A stretch of 45,466 nt of DNA from Oscillospiraceae bacterium. GTDB lineage: Bacteria > Bacillota > Clostridia > Oscillospirales > Oscillospiraceae. Under the pieces are notes generated by a model that was given only the letters and a program-made list of their open reading frames with translations, ran no database searches and had not been told where the DNA came from. Positions within the stretch are counted from its first letter, which is position 1, and each line of letters starts with the position of its first letter. Below, piece by piece: positions 35,972 to 43,403 of this stretch. The stretch spans positions 1 to 45,466 of the forward strand of contig CADBKF010000003.1 of NCBI GenBank assembly GCA_902795195.1, in the 5' to 3' direction. Made by a program: the position numbers and the translations under genes.

Positions 35972-36046
35972 GTAGGGACGAGCCTCGCTCGTCCGCAGGC
36001 CATCATCCCCAGACCGCTGCTCCGGACAAGCGCGGCTTGTCCCTAC
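35972..36046. mobile_element. 75-bp MITE-like palindrome at the recombinase 3' end
   Basis: Ends GTAGGGAC (35972-35979) and GTCCCTAC (36039-36046). It contains two hairpins, GGACGAGC/GCTCGTCC and GGACAAGC/GCTTGTCC. It is translated as SRACPEQRSGDDGLRTSEAR in the recombinase frame. Confidence 0.82.
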
Positions 36047-37648
36047 CGCCTGATTCGGAATTTGACCGCATCGCAGCAGGGCGTCAATATCGTTCTTGAG
36101 CTGAACCTCGATCCGGCCCTCAAAGACCCGGATCTTCTCAATGACTACCTGCAGGTCGTTCCGGTCCAGCTTCTGCTTTTGCAGGATGTCCGCAAAGACG
36201 TCCAGGGCCAGCTTGGCGGAGCGGTTGACCCGGAGGATCGTGCTGCGCCGGTCCTCGGTCAGCTCGATCTGGTGCTGCAGTCCGTCGATCTTCTGTGTGA
36301 GCGCCGCCTCCAGCGCGTCATAGGTCTCCTCCAGCAGTGCTTCGCGTTCCGGGTGCCGCATGATGTCGCGGATGCGCTGGCGCTTGGTGACGCGAAGTTC
36401 TTCCTGCACATCGGCCAACAGCGCTTCCAGGTTCTCTGCAGCACGTTCGGTCTCGGCCGTGTCCGCGTCCTCAGCCGTCAGATCCGCATTCAGCCGCTCC
36501 ACCATGGCGGCGGAACGCTCCATGACGAGCTTCACATATTGCTTCACGAGCCGGTCGAGGGTCTCCGCGCGGATGTGGTGGCTGGAGCAGGCCTTGACGC
36601 CACGGCGATGATAGAGCCCGCAGCGATAGGCGGCCTTCTGCCCCGCGCGGCACAGGGCAAACATGGGGCTGCCGCAGTCGCCGCATTCGAGATAGCCGGA
36701 GTAGACGTTGTCGTTGCGCTTCACGCCCCGATAATTCGACTTCGTGCGCTGCGCCCGCAGAGACTGCGCCGCGGCGAAGGTCCGCTCGTCGACAATCGGC
36801 TGATGCTGCTTTTCAAACACCAGCACCTCGTCGGACGCCCGCTCGACCTGCCGCCCGTTGATCTTCGCCCGGGTCGTCTTGCCCTGCCGCAGCGTGCCGA
36901 TGTAGAAGTCGTTGTCCAGAATGCCCTGCACCGTGGCGATCGCCCAGATCGGCTTTGCCTCCCGCCGGACCGGCGCGCCGGCGGCCTCCCGCCGGGCGTT
37001 TTCCGACATCCGCGGCGTGGGGATGCCCTCGTCGGTCAGGTAATTTGCGATCCGCTTATAGCCCCAGCCGGCAAGATACAGCTCGAACACCCTGCGCACG
37101 ATCTCTGCCTCGGTGGGGACGATCTCAAATTGCTGCTGCCGGTTCACGAGATAGCCGTAAGGCGCGGCGCAGATCCATTTGCCGTCGGCCTGCCGGCGCT
37201 GGACGACCGCCCGAACCTTTTTGGACGCGTCGGTCACGGGCATTTCGTTGATCAGAAACTGGAACTGGATCTTCAGCCAGTCGTCGTCATTGGGAAAGTC
37301 GATGCCGTCGCCGATGGAGATGATGCGCACGCCGGCGTCGCGCAGATCCTCCAGCTCCACCAGGCCGCGCGAGTTGCGGCGGGAGAAGCGGGAGAAATCC
37401 TTGACCACCAGAATGTCGTATTTTCGGCTGAGCAGCCCCCTCCGCATGGCCTGGTAGCCCTCGCGCTGCTCGAAGGTGTAGCCGGAGCGGTCCCGGTCCT
37501 CGAAAAAGCGCAGCGAGCTGCCGGGAAAACGCTGCTGAACAAAGTCTGCGATGATGGCCTTCTGGTTTTCAATCGAGACATTGTCCCGGTCCAGCTCGTC
37601 GTCCACGGAGATGCGGCAATAGCCGACGATTTCAAATGATTCTGTCAA
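36047..37648 (-). CDS. Large serine recombinase (resolvase/recombinase/zinc-ribbon type)
   Basis: Site-specific recombinase of a mobile element. The resolvase domain starts EIVGYCRISVDDELDRDNVS, with catalytic serine S14 and the conserved RFSRRN segment; a recombinase domain follows (about 160-270), then a zinc ribbon CGDCGSPMF...YRCGLYHRRGVKACSS and a coiled-coil tail. The native protein probably ended near NDIDALLRCG (~535 residues). The feature is closed at the MITE, but the open frame continues through it into the spoVT remnant and stops at 35333 (771 residues in all). Start TTG at 37648 with GAAGGG upstream. Confidence 0.9.
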
Positions 37649-37682
37649 TGCTGTTCCCTTCGATCTGTGTTATGTTAACTTT

Positions 37683-37710
37683 ACTTTATCTTAAAAATTG
37701 AAATTTGCAA
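37683..37710 (-). promoter_or_regulatory. Possible promoter of the recombinase gene
   Basis: Minus strand: -35 TTGCAA (37710-37705), 16-bp spacer, -10 TAAAGT (37688-37683), in an AT-rich patch 35 bases upstream of the start. Confidence 0.4.
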
Positions 37711-37787
37711 GCGGCAATGTTTGGTAACTGTCTTGTGCTTCCCGCGGCCAATCACACAGCCGCGTGCACAACGGCGGCGAACGAAAC

Positions 37788-37816
37788 AAACCGGCGCGGC
37801 TGGATCGCGCCGGTTT
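37788..37816 (-). terminator. GC-rich hairpin after the 86-residue gene
   Basis: AAACCGGCGCG (37788-37798) pairs with CGCGCCGGTTT (37806-37816). It lies just past the stop of the small minus-strand gene and has a short T-rich end. Confidence 0.7.
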
Positions 37817-37820
37817 GCTG

Positions 37821-38081
37821 CTACATGGTCATGTTCCGTTCCCGTTCCTCGGCAAGCTCCTGTGCGGCGCTGCGTCTGCGGTTGTATTTCAGCAGGGCAA
37901 GGGTGGTTTCATAGAGGCCTCCGCTGCCGGATCGGTAGAGCACCGGCGTCAGGTGCTGGCTGCGCCAGACAGAGAGCCGCGTCCTGAGCTGCGCCATCCG
38001 ACCAGGGTCATTCTGATCCTCATGTGTGAGCCAGGCCTCAACGATCTGCAGCTCCTGGTTGATCCGAATCTCCAAATGCAT
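37821..38081 (-). CDS. Small protein of a recombinase element (86 residues)
   Basis: Begins MHLEIRINQELQIVEAWLTH and is rich in charged residues, with a basic segment KYNRRRSAAQELAEERER at the end. No catalytic motif. Proteins of this look are, to my recollection, often encoded beside serine recombinases in Clostridia, so it is probably an element gene, possibly an accessory or directionality factor; this is not proven. It precedes the recombinase on the same strand and is separated from it by a terminator and a promoter. Confidence 0.6.
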   Translation of the reverse strand: MHLEIRINQELQIVEAWLTHEDQNDPGRMAQLRTRLSVWRSQHLTPVLYRSGSGGLYETTLALLKYNRRRSAAQELAEERERNMTM

Positions 38082-38152
38082 TCCCCCTTTTCTGCGCTCT
38101 GCCCATAGTTTCCACAGTTTTCCGCGAGTTTATACCGGGGAGGGGGTGCAAA

Positions 38153-38479
38153 GAAGCGCAGACGGATTTTCTCAATCAGATCGGCTGGCCGTATGAGCGG
38201 CTGGAGGCCTCGGGCATCCAGTCGCCGGTCATCGGCGTTGACTGCAAATACAAAGCCCCCACGACCTTCCCGGATCAGGTCCGGATCCGGGTTTCCGTGG
38301 AGGCATTCGACGGTCTGCGCCTGCGTTTCCGATACGAAATGCGCAAGGAAGACCGCGTTGTGCTCGAAGCGCATTCCGAGCATTGCTTTTTGGATACAAA
38401 CGGGAAGATCCTCCGCGTCAAGCGGGACTACCCGGAGCTGTACGAGCTGCTGGCGGGCCTTGCCGCCGAAACCGCATAG
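38153..38479 (+). pseudogene. Acyl-CoA thioesterase (YbgC/4HBT hotdog) lacking its first ~33 residues
   Basis: The frame reads EAQTDFLNQIGWPYERLEAS, then GIQSPVIGVDCKYKAPTTFPD to a normal end at ELLAGLAAETA. This matches the C-terminal three quarters of clostridial YbgC-type thioesterases. The missing N-terminus would carry the catalytic aspartate region (usually YYETD.MG..HHSNY). No start codon or ribosome site precedes the break; the sequence upstream belongs to the recombinase element. The in-frame GTG at 38297 would leave only 60 residues. Non-functional unless its 5' part is rejoined. Confidence 0.82.
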
Positions 38480-38504
38480 CACCCAGGCAGCAAATGGCAG
38501 CCGC

Positions 38505-38672
38505 CTATGGCCGGACTGCTTCGACACGAATCAGAAGCCTCGAGCCGTCCTTCATTGTGGCGAGCAGAGAGTTTTCACTTTCGCCGTTTTGAAGATCGAG
38601 CAGCTCGGTCTCCAAGGCGTCGCTTTCATTGATCAGATCAAACAGAGTTTCTTTGAAATCATTGCATTCCAT
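38505..38672 (-). CDS. Small protein of unknown function (55 residues)
   Basis: Begins MECNDFKETLFDLINESDAL, acidic in the first half, ending GSRLLIRVEAVRP. The ATG at 38672 has GGGAGG about 10 bases upstream, a good ribosome site. Not recognised with confidence; similar short acidic proteins occur in clostridial mobile elements. It lies on the far side of the thioesterase fragment from the recombinase, so element DNA may extend further right. Confidence 0.55.
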   Translation of the reverse strand: MECNDFKETLFDLINESDALETELLDLQNGESENSLLATMKDGSRLLIRVEAVRP

Positions 38673-38765
38673 GTGCCGCAGCCTCCCATACAATCCTCAG
38701 TGATTGCAAATCATAAAAAGGGCGCAGACCGAAGCCCACGCCCGAAAAACACAAGCCTCGATTGC

Positions 38766-38914
38766 TGCGACACAATTTTCTTCTGCCCACCCTAAAGTGT
38801 ATGAAGCCGAAGCCTATGTTTTTGCCAAAATGACAAAAACATACACTTTAGGATAACACAGAACACCAGGCATGGCTTGCCCGGCAAAAAAGCAGAAGTA
38901 TCAATTGTGTCGCA
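38766..38914. mobile_element. ~150-bp nested inverted repeat, MITE-like or attachment-site remnant
   Basis: Outer arms TGCGACACAATT (38766-38777) / AATTGTGTCGCA (38903-38914). Inner arms CCTAAAGTGTATG (38791-38803) / CATACACTTTAGG (38840-38852). A third pair, TATGTTTTTG (38815-38824) / CAAAAACATA (38834-38843), overlaps the inner right arm, so alternative folds compete. No gene lies in 38673-39042. Confidence 0.7.
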
Positions 38915-38986
38915 AGCTTACTTTACCACACTTTCGGTAAAAAAGCAAACGGTTTCTGGGAAAAACATGGGACCTTGAAGAAATCG

Positions 38987-39033
38987 AAGGACTCAATTAA
39001 AATGCAAAACAGCATTTTAATTGAGTCCTTTTT
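38987..39033. terminator. Terminator downstream of the DUF554 gene
   Basis: A perfect 19-bp stem (38987-39005 with 39012-39030), loop AAAACA, with a T-run on the plus strand and an A/T-rich flank on the other. It separates the accessory region from the minus-strand operon. Confidence 0.88.
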
Positions 39034-39042
39034 CAAAATTTA

Positions 39043-39744
39043 TTAGAGAAGCGGCGCAATGACCTGGGTCCAGAGCGCGCTGATCGGCATTGCGAGGATC
39101 ATGCCGGGGATCAGATTCGCCAGGGGCAGCTTGATGATTTTGAGGATCGAGAAGCCCGTGGCCAGCAGGATGATGCCGCCGGTGGACTTGAAATCATCGA
39201 TCATGACCTCGGTGGTCAGGGGATAGATCAGCTTTGCCGAGAAGAACAGCAGCAGCATGATGACGATCTGCGGCACGCCGATGAGGCAGGTCGCCTTTTT
39301 CAGCTGGCAGGCGAAGATCATCGCCGTGAAGAAGTCCAGGATGGACTTGGCGATCAGAATGCTGTGGTCGCCGTTCATGCCGGAGACCAGCGAGCCGAAA
39401 ATACCGGTGCCGCTGCAGCAGAACAGGATGATGCCGGTCAGCATCAGGTCGCCGTCGATGTTGTCGCCCAGGTGAATGGCCTTGAGCGCCTTGCCGGTGC
39501 CCTTGCGGATCAGAGCGTCGAGATTGAGCAGCGTGCCGATGATCGTGCCGAGGATCACCGAGAGGATCACCGCCGGCATGTTCTTCATCAGAACCATGGA
39601 GGTGATGCCCATCGCCATCGCGCAGAAGCCGAAGACCATGGTCAGGGTGCGCTTGAGGTTGTCCGAGAGCTTTTCTCCCATGATGCTTCCGAGAAAGCCG
39701 CCCAGCACCACCGCGCAGACGTTTACCAGAACTCCGATCGGCAT
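39043..39744 (-). CDS. DUF554 family membrane protein
   Basis: 233 residues with about six to seven membrane helices. It begins MPIGVLVNVCAVVLGGFLGS and contains NLDALIRKG and GTGIFGSLVSGMNGD, typical of DUF554. Function unknown; transport has been suggested for the family. The start has AGAGGTGATCCC upstream. Last gene of the butyrate kinase operon, four bases after the preceding stop. Confidence 0.88.
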   Translation of the reverse strand: MPIGVLVNVCAVVLGGFLGSIMGEKLSDNLKRTLTMVFGFCAMAMGITSMVLMKNMPAVILSVILGTIIGTLLNLDALIRKGTGKALKAIHLGDNIDGDLMLTGIILFCCSGTGIFGSLVSGMNGDHSILIAKSILDFFTAMIFACQLKKATCLIGVPQIVIMLLLFFSAKLIYPLTTEVMIDDFKSTGGIILLATGFSILKIIKLPLANLIPGMILAMPISALWTQVIAPLL

Positions 39745-39748
39745 GGGA

Positions 39749-40261
39749 TCACCTCTTCTTCAGCAGCTTCAGCAGCCACTTCTGGAAGGCGTCCACGCAC
39801 ACGCCGACGTAGAAGACACCGGCCAGCATCGCCGCGGCGATCTGCCAGGGCAGGGTGCCGAACTCAGCCGTGGGCAGGGGCCCGAGGATCGTCAGGCCGA
39901 TGGCCCAGCCGCAGAGCCAGGCCGGCGTGAAGATGATCTTCGGCAGGCTCTCGCCGATGAGCACCGCGATGCCGCCCATGAGGAACAGCGTCAAAAACAG
40001 CTCCAGCATCGGAGGGAGGCCGAGCTTTTCCATGATAAAGGTGGCGATGACCGCCCAGAGGTCGCCCAGAAGGAAGCCAACGGCGATCTTCACGGCGTCC
40101 TGGATCTTGTTGCCGTTGGCGACGTACACGCCAGCGACGATCAGCGCGACCGCGCCGGTCGTGATGCCGACGGAGGCCGAGAGCACCGCCCAGATCGGCG
40201 GCAGCAGCGCGATCCCGAGCGCCAGCGTCCATTTGAGTCTGCGTTTTTCCTGTTTGTCCAT
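39749..40261 (-). CDS. DUF1097-like membrane protein
   Basis: 170 residues, about five membrane helices, beginning MDKQEKRRLKWTLALGIALL. Size, hydropathy and the ANGNKIQDAVKIAVGFLLGD segment suggest the DUF1097 family, from memory. The ribosome site GGGAG is formed by the end of the butyrate kinase gene, three bases away, so it is co-expressed with it. Possible roles include export of a weak acid, but that is guesswork. Confidence 0.65.
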   Translation of the reverse strand: MDKQEKRRLKWTLALGIALLPPIWAVLSASVGITTGAVALIVAGVYVANGNKIQDAVKIAVGFLLGDLWAVIATFIMEKLGLPPMLELFLTLFLMGGIAVLIGESLPKIIFTPAWLCGWAIGLTILGPLPTAEFGTLPWQIAAAMLAGVFYVGVCVDAFQKWLLKLLKKR

Positions 40262-40264
40262 GGC

Positions 40265-41377
40265 TTACTCCCAGTCGAATTTTTCCCACACCAGCTTGCC
40301 GGTGTAGGTTTTGAGCTGCTCCTCGCCGTTGAGCACGCGGATGGCGCCGGCGGCCATGGCCTCCATCTCGAACTCGCCGGGATAGGCGGTGACGGGCGCG
40401 ATCCAGCCGCAGTAGTCCTTCAGAGACTGCACCAGGCCCTCGTTGTGGACCATGCCGCCGCCGAGCAGGATGCCGTCGACCTTGCCCTCGAGCACGGACG
40501 CCATCGCGCCGATGCCCTTGGCGATCTGATAGATCATGGCCTTCCAGATCATTTCGGCGTGGCGGTCGCCCTCAGCGGCGCGGCGGTTGAGCTCAATGGC
40601 ATCGGAGATGCCCACGTGGCTCACGAAGCCGCCGGCGGAGGTGAGCAGCTTGCGCACGTCCTTGATCTGGAGATTGTTCTTTTCCATGTAGTTGAGCAGC
40701 TCGGCCACGCCGATGGCGCCGCAGCGGGTGGGGGCCATGGGGCCTTCGCCGCCGACGATGTCATAGCCGTCGACCATTCTGCCCTTGCGGTGGGCCGAGA
40801 CCGAGATGCCGCCGCCGATGTGGCAGACGACGTAGTTGCACTCCTCGTACTTCTTGCCCAGCACGTTCTTGCTGTGGCGGATGGCGGTCTCCTTGAGGTT
40901 CAGCGCGTGCAGATGGATCATGCGGTTGACGCCCTTGATGCCGGTCACGCGGGCGACCTCCTGCATCTCGTCGGTATCAGGGGGGTTCACGACCATGGCC
41001 TGCTTGCCGTAGCGCTCGGCAAAGGCGTGCGCCAGCTGAGAACCCAGTGCCGCCGGATGGATGACGCCGTTGGCGCAGGTTCTTGCGTGCTCCAAAAGCA
41101 GCTCGGTGACGGCATAGGTGCCGCCCTCCATGGCGAGCAGTCCGCCGCCGCGGCCGACAAACACATCCACGGTGGACAGATCGACATTTTCCTGTGCCAG
41201 CAGGTCCAGGATGGTCTTTTCGCGGTAGGGGCGCTGGTCGGGGATGGTCTTGAATTTTGCCAGCTCCTGCGCGTCGTGGGCGACGTTTTTGGAGAACAGG
41301 CAGGTCTCACCCTCAAAGAGGGCGATCTTGGTGGAGGTGGAGCCGGGATTGATGGCCAAAACGCGGTATTGTTTCAT
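40265..41377 (-). CDS. buk: Butyrate kinase
   Basis: Converts butyryl phosphate and ADP to butyrate and ATP, or the reverse, in the cytoplasm. It has 370 residues of the acetate/butyrate kinase (ASKHA) fold: LAINPGSTSTKIALFEG (phosphate 1), VCHIGGGISVSAHRKG (phosphate 2) and ILLGGGMVHNE (adenosine). Branched-chain acyl kinases look alike. The start has AGGAG upstream. It follows the phosphate acyltransferase gene after a hairpin. Confidence 0.93.
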   Translation of the reverse strand: MKQYRVLAINPGSTSTKIALFEGETCLFSKNVAHDAQELAKFKTIPDQRPYREKTILDLLAQENVDLSTVDVFVGRGGGLLAMEGGTYAVTELLLEHARTCANGVIHPAALGSQLAHAFAERYGKQAMVVNPPDTDEMQEVARVTGIKGVNRMIHLHALNLKETAIRHSKNVLGKKYEECNYVVCHIGGGISVSAHRKGRMVDGYDIVGGEGPMAPTRCGAIGVAELLNYMEKNNLQIKDVRKLLTSAGGFVSHVGISDAIELNRRAAEGDRHAEMIWKAMIYQIAKGIGAMASVLEGKVDGILLGGGMVHNEGLVQSLKDYCGWIAPVTAYPGEFEMEAMAAGAIRVLNGEEQLKTYTGKLVWEKFDWE

Positions 41378-41405
41378 TTGGTATCTCCTATTTTGCTCGT
41401 CTTGA

Positions 41406-41440
41406 AAAACAGGCCATGGAACGGCTCCATGGCCTGTTTT
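41406..41440 (-). terminator. Hairpin between the phosphate acyltransferase and buk genes
   Basis: AAAACAGGCCATGGA (41406-41420) pairs with TCCATGGCCTGTTTT (41426-41440). Strong stem and T-rich arm; it may partly uncouple the two genes. Confidence 0.8.
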
Positions 41441-41446
41441 GCTGTG

Positions 41447-42451
41447 TTATTTCTTCATGCCGGCAGCACGGACCGCGCTGATGACGATGTTGCCCACGAT
41501 CTCCGAGACCGGAGCGCCGCGGGAGCAGTCACAGACGACCTTCTTGAAGCCCTGGAGCATGGGGCCGTAGGCGTCGGCATGGCCGAACTGCTGGATCAGC
41601 TTGACGCCGACGTTGCCGACGTTGAGGTCCGGCCAGATGACGACATTCGCCCGGCCGGCGACCTTGCTTTCCCGCTTGACCTTCTTGGCGGCGACCGCCG
41701 GATTGATGGCGGCGTCGAACTGGAACTCGCCGTCGATGGCGAGATCCGGGCGCTTCTCCTGGGCAATCTTCACGGCCTCGACGACCTTGTCGATCAGCTC
41801 GCCCTGGCCGGAGCCGAGGGTGGAGTAGCAGACCAGCGCGCATCTCGGCTCCCAGTCGAGCAGGGACTGCACGGTGTTGCAGGCGGCGATCGCGATGTCG
41901 GCCAGCTGGTTGGGGTTCGGGTTGGTGCACACGGCGCTGTCGCCGATGGCGAGCAGGCTGCCCTCGCTGCCCTCAAAGCCCGGAATGTCGCACAGGCCGA
42001 TGGAGGAGACCGTGCTCAGGCCCTCCTGCAGGCCGATGATGTACTGACCGGCCAGCAGCACGTCGCCGGTGGTGTTGTCGATGCCGGCGAAGGTGACGTC
42101 CGCTTCCTCGACGGCCTGCATGACCATCGCGTAGTACAGCGGGTCCTGCATGCGGCGGCGCAGCGCCTTTTCCTTCAGGCGGGCGTCGGGCAGGGCAGTG
42201 TACTTTGCGACCAGCTCGGAAAGATAGCCCTCCTCGTGGATGTCCACGACGGTGAACACGCCGGCGTCATAGCCGCGCTCGGCTGCCAGGGCCAGGATCT
42301 TCTCCTTGTCACCCACCAGGATGGGCAGGATGTAGCCTTCCTTGCCCGCCTGATAGGCGGCGGCCATCATTTTTTCGTTTTCTGCCTCGGGGAAGGCCAC
42401 CTTCTGGGGGTTGGCCTTTGCCTTGGCGTAGATTTGATCCAATACGCTCAT
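41447..42451 (-). CDS. Phosphate acyltransferase, Pta-type by sequence, paired with butyrate kinase
   Basis: Transfers an acyl group between CoA and phosphate. It has 334 residues. The C-terminal pattern DGEFQFDAAINP, SKVAGRANVVIWPDLNVGN and YGPMLQGFKKVVCDCSRGA is that of phosphotransacetylases, more than of the shorter phosphotransbutyrylases. Next to butyrate kinase it may act on butyryl-CoA or another short acyl-CoA, so I leave the symbol open. The ATG at 42451 has GAGGAT upstream. Confidence 0.85.
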   Translation of the reverse strand: MSVLDQIYAKAKANPQKVAFPEAENEKMMAAAYQAGKEGYILPILVGDKEKILALAAERGYDAGVFTVVDIHEEGYLSELVAKYTALPDARLKEKALRRRMQDPLYYAMVMQAVEEADVTFAGIDNTTGDVLLAGQYIIGLQEGLSTVSSIGLCDIPGFEGSEGSLLAIGDSAVCTNPNPNQLADIAIAACNTVQSLLDWEPRCALVCYSTLGSGQGELIDKVVEAVKIAQEKRPDLAIDGEFQFDAAINPAVAAKKVKRESKVAGRANVVIWPDLNVGNVGVKLIQQFGHADAYGPMLQGFKKVVCDCSRGAPVSEIVGNIVISAVRAAGMKK

Positions 42452-42470
42452 GCAATTATCCTCATTTCAA

Positions 42471-42540
42471 TGTCATTCTGAGGAGCGCAGCACCGAAGAA
42501 TCTGAGATCCTTCGACGCGCTTCGCTCGCTCAGGATGACA
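42471..42540. mobile_element. 70-bp palindromic MITE of the TGTCATTCTGAG family
   Basis: Arms TGTCATTCTGAG (42471-42482) and CTCAGGATGACA (42529-42540), with a second pair inside (CGAAGAATCT / AGATCCTTCG). Confidence 0.85.
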
Positions 42541-42562
42541 GGATGGATGCCTTATACTAGAA

Positions 42563-42667
42563 TGCAATAAAACCATTTATAATGGTTTTATTCGTCGAAC
42601 ACGGAAAGCGTTCGACGCTCCGCATGAAATGCGGAGGCATTCGTACGTATTCAATCGTTTTATTGCA
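42563..42667. mobile_element. 105-bp multi-hairpin element with 11-bp terminal inverted repeats
   Basis: Ends TGCAATAAAAC (42563-42573) and GTTTTATTGCA (42657-42667). Inside are three more hairpins: AATAAAACCATT/AATGGTTTTATT, CGTCGAAC/GTTCGACG and CTCCGCAT/ATGCGGAG. No coding capacity. It ends eight bases before the ACP stop codon. Confidence 0.82.
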
Positions 42668-42675
42668 GTTCAGTA

Positions 42676-42915
42676 TTACAGCTGCTCTTCGACCTTGTCG
42701 ACCAGCTCGGCGACGGTCTTGCAGGCGGCTGCGACCTGGAGCTGCACCAGAACGTCCAGCTCGTTTTCGATCTCGGAGACCAGGCCCACCATCTGGATGG
42801 AGGCGCCGCCCAGATCGTCGGCAAAGCTGGTGTCGAGGTTGACCTCTGCCACGTCCTTGCCGTAAGCCATGGCGACCAGTTCAATGACCTGCTGCTCTAA
42901 TTCCTTGCGATCCAT
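42676..42915 (-). CDS. Acyl carrier protein
   Basis: 79 residues. The phosphopantetheine serine is S39 in DDLGGASIQMVGLVSEIENE; the usual preceding aspartate is alanine here, and the usual leucine after serine is isoleucine. The start has AAAGGAG upstream. It lies downstream of the thiolase/DUF35 pair, so it may be a dedicated carrier for that pathway rather than AcpP. Confidence 0.88.
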   Translation of the reverse strand: MDRKELEQQVIELVAMAYGKDVAEVNLDTSFADDLGGASIQMVGLVSEIENELDVLVQLQVAAACKTVAELVDKVEEQL

Positions 42916-42945
42916 AGTAAAATCTCCTTTGAATAAATTTTGATT

Positions 42946-42972
42946 AGATTCTTCGCTGCGCTCAGAATGACA
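42946..42972 (-). repeat. Single copy of the TGTCATTCTGAG repeat
   Basis: Minus-strand TGTCATTCTGAGCGCAGCGA...AGAATCT between the DUF35 and ACP genes; identical in type to 5182-5208. Confidence 0.85.
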
Positions 42973-42981
42973 GGGAAGGTG

Positions 42982-43389
42982 TTATTCCTCGTCGAGCACG
43001 AACACGACGGTCTTGTAGCCGTTACGCTGGAAGGTCTCGGCATGTACCGGGACCGGCAGCTTGGGCATGAGCTCCTTGCGCTTTCTCTTGTTGATGCCCT
43101 TGACGACCGCGTTGAAGCAGGCGCCCTCCTCGAGCTCCACCTCGCCGTAGGCATACTGGCCCATCTGGGCGTATTCGGGCTTGGAGGACAGGGCGGCGGG
43201 CATGACGATGGACTTCATAACGCCCTTGCCGCTGCACTCGACCCATTCGGTCTCCAGGCTGCCGCACTTGTTGCAGGCATAGACCGGCGGGAACTCCACA
43301 TTGCCGCAGACCGGGCACTTCCGGCCGAGGAACTTGCCTTCCTCGAGGCCTTCATAGAATCTCTGTACGACCTTTTCCAGTTTGATCAT
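42982..43389 (-). CDS. DUF35 OB-fold/zinc-ribbon acyl-CoA-associated protein
   Basis: 135 residues. The rubredoxin-like zinc ribbon has CPVC (25-28) and CNKC (about 39-42), followed by an OB-fold. Such proteins pair with thiolase-like enzymes (HMG-CoA synthesis in archaea, steroid side-chain aldolases) and hold the acyl-CoA substrate channel. It starts 14 bases after the thiolase stop with GGAGG upstream, so the two very probably form one complex. Confidence 0.9.
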   Translation of the reverse strand: MIKLEKVVQRFYEGLEEGKFLGRKCPVCGNVEFPPVYACNKCGSLETEWVECSGKGVMKSIVMPAALSSKPEYAQMGQYAYGEVELEEGACFNAVVKGINKRKRKELMPKLPVPVHAETFQRNGYKTVVFVLDEE

Positions 43390-43403
43390 GTCAGTTCCTC
43401 CCC

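Noticed and set aside
35333-38152. A skin-like element whose excision directly restores spoVT
   Set aside because: The 5' end of spoVT was sought in all frames up to 39 kb and not found, so simple excision within this window cannot restore it; kept only as a hypothesis needing the whole genome.
39476-42481. A 1001-codon plus-strand open frame opposite the butyrate kinase operon, and similar long frames opposite ftsH, dnaB and the thiolase
   Set aside because: They mirror real genes on the other strand, have low-complexity His/Val/Asp/Gly-rich translations typical of antisense GC-rich DNA, and lack family motifs.
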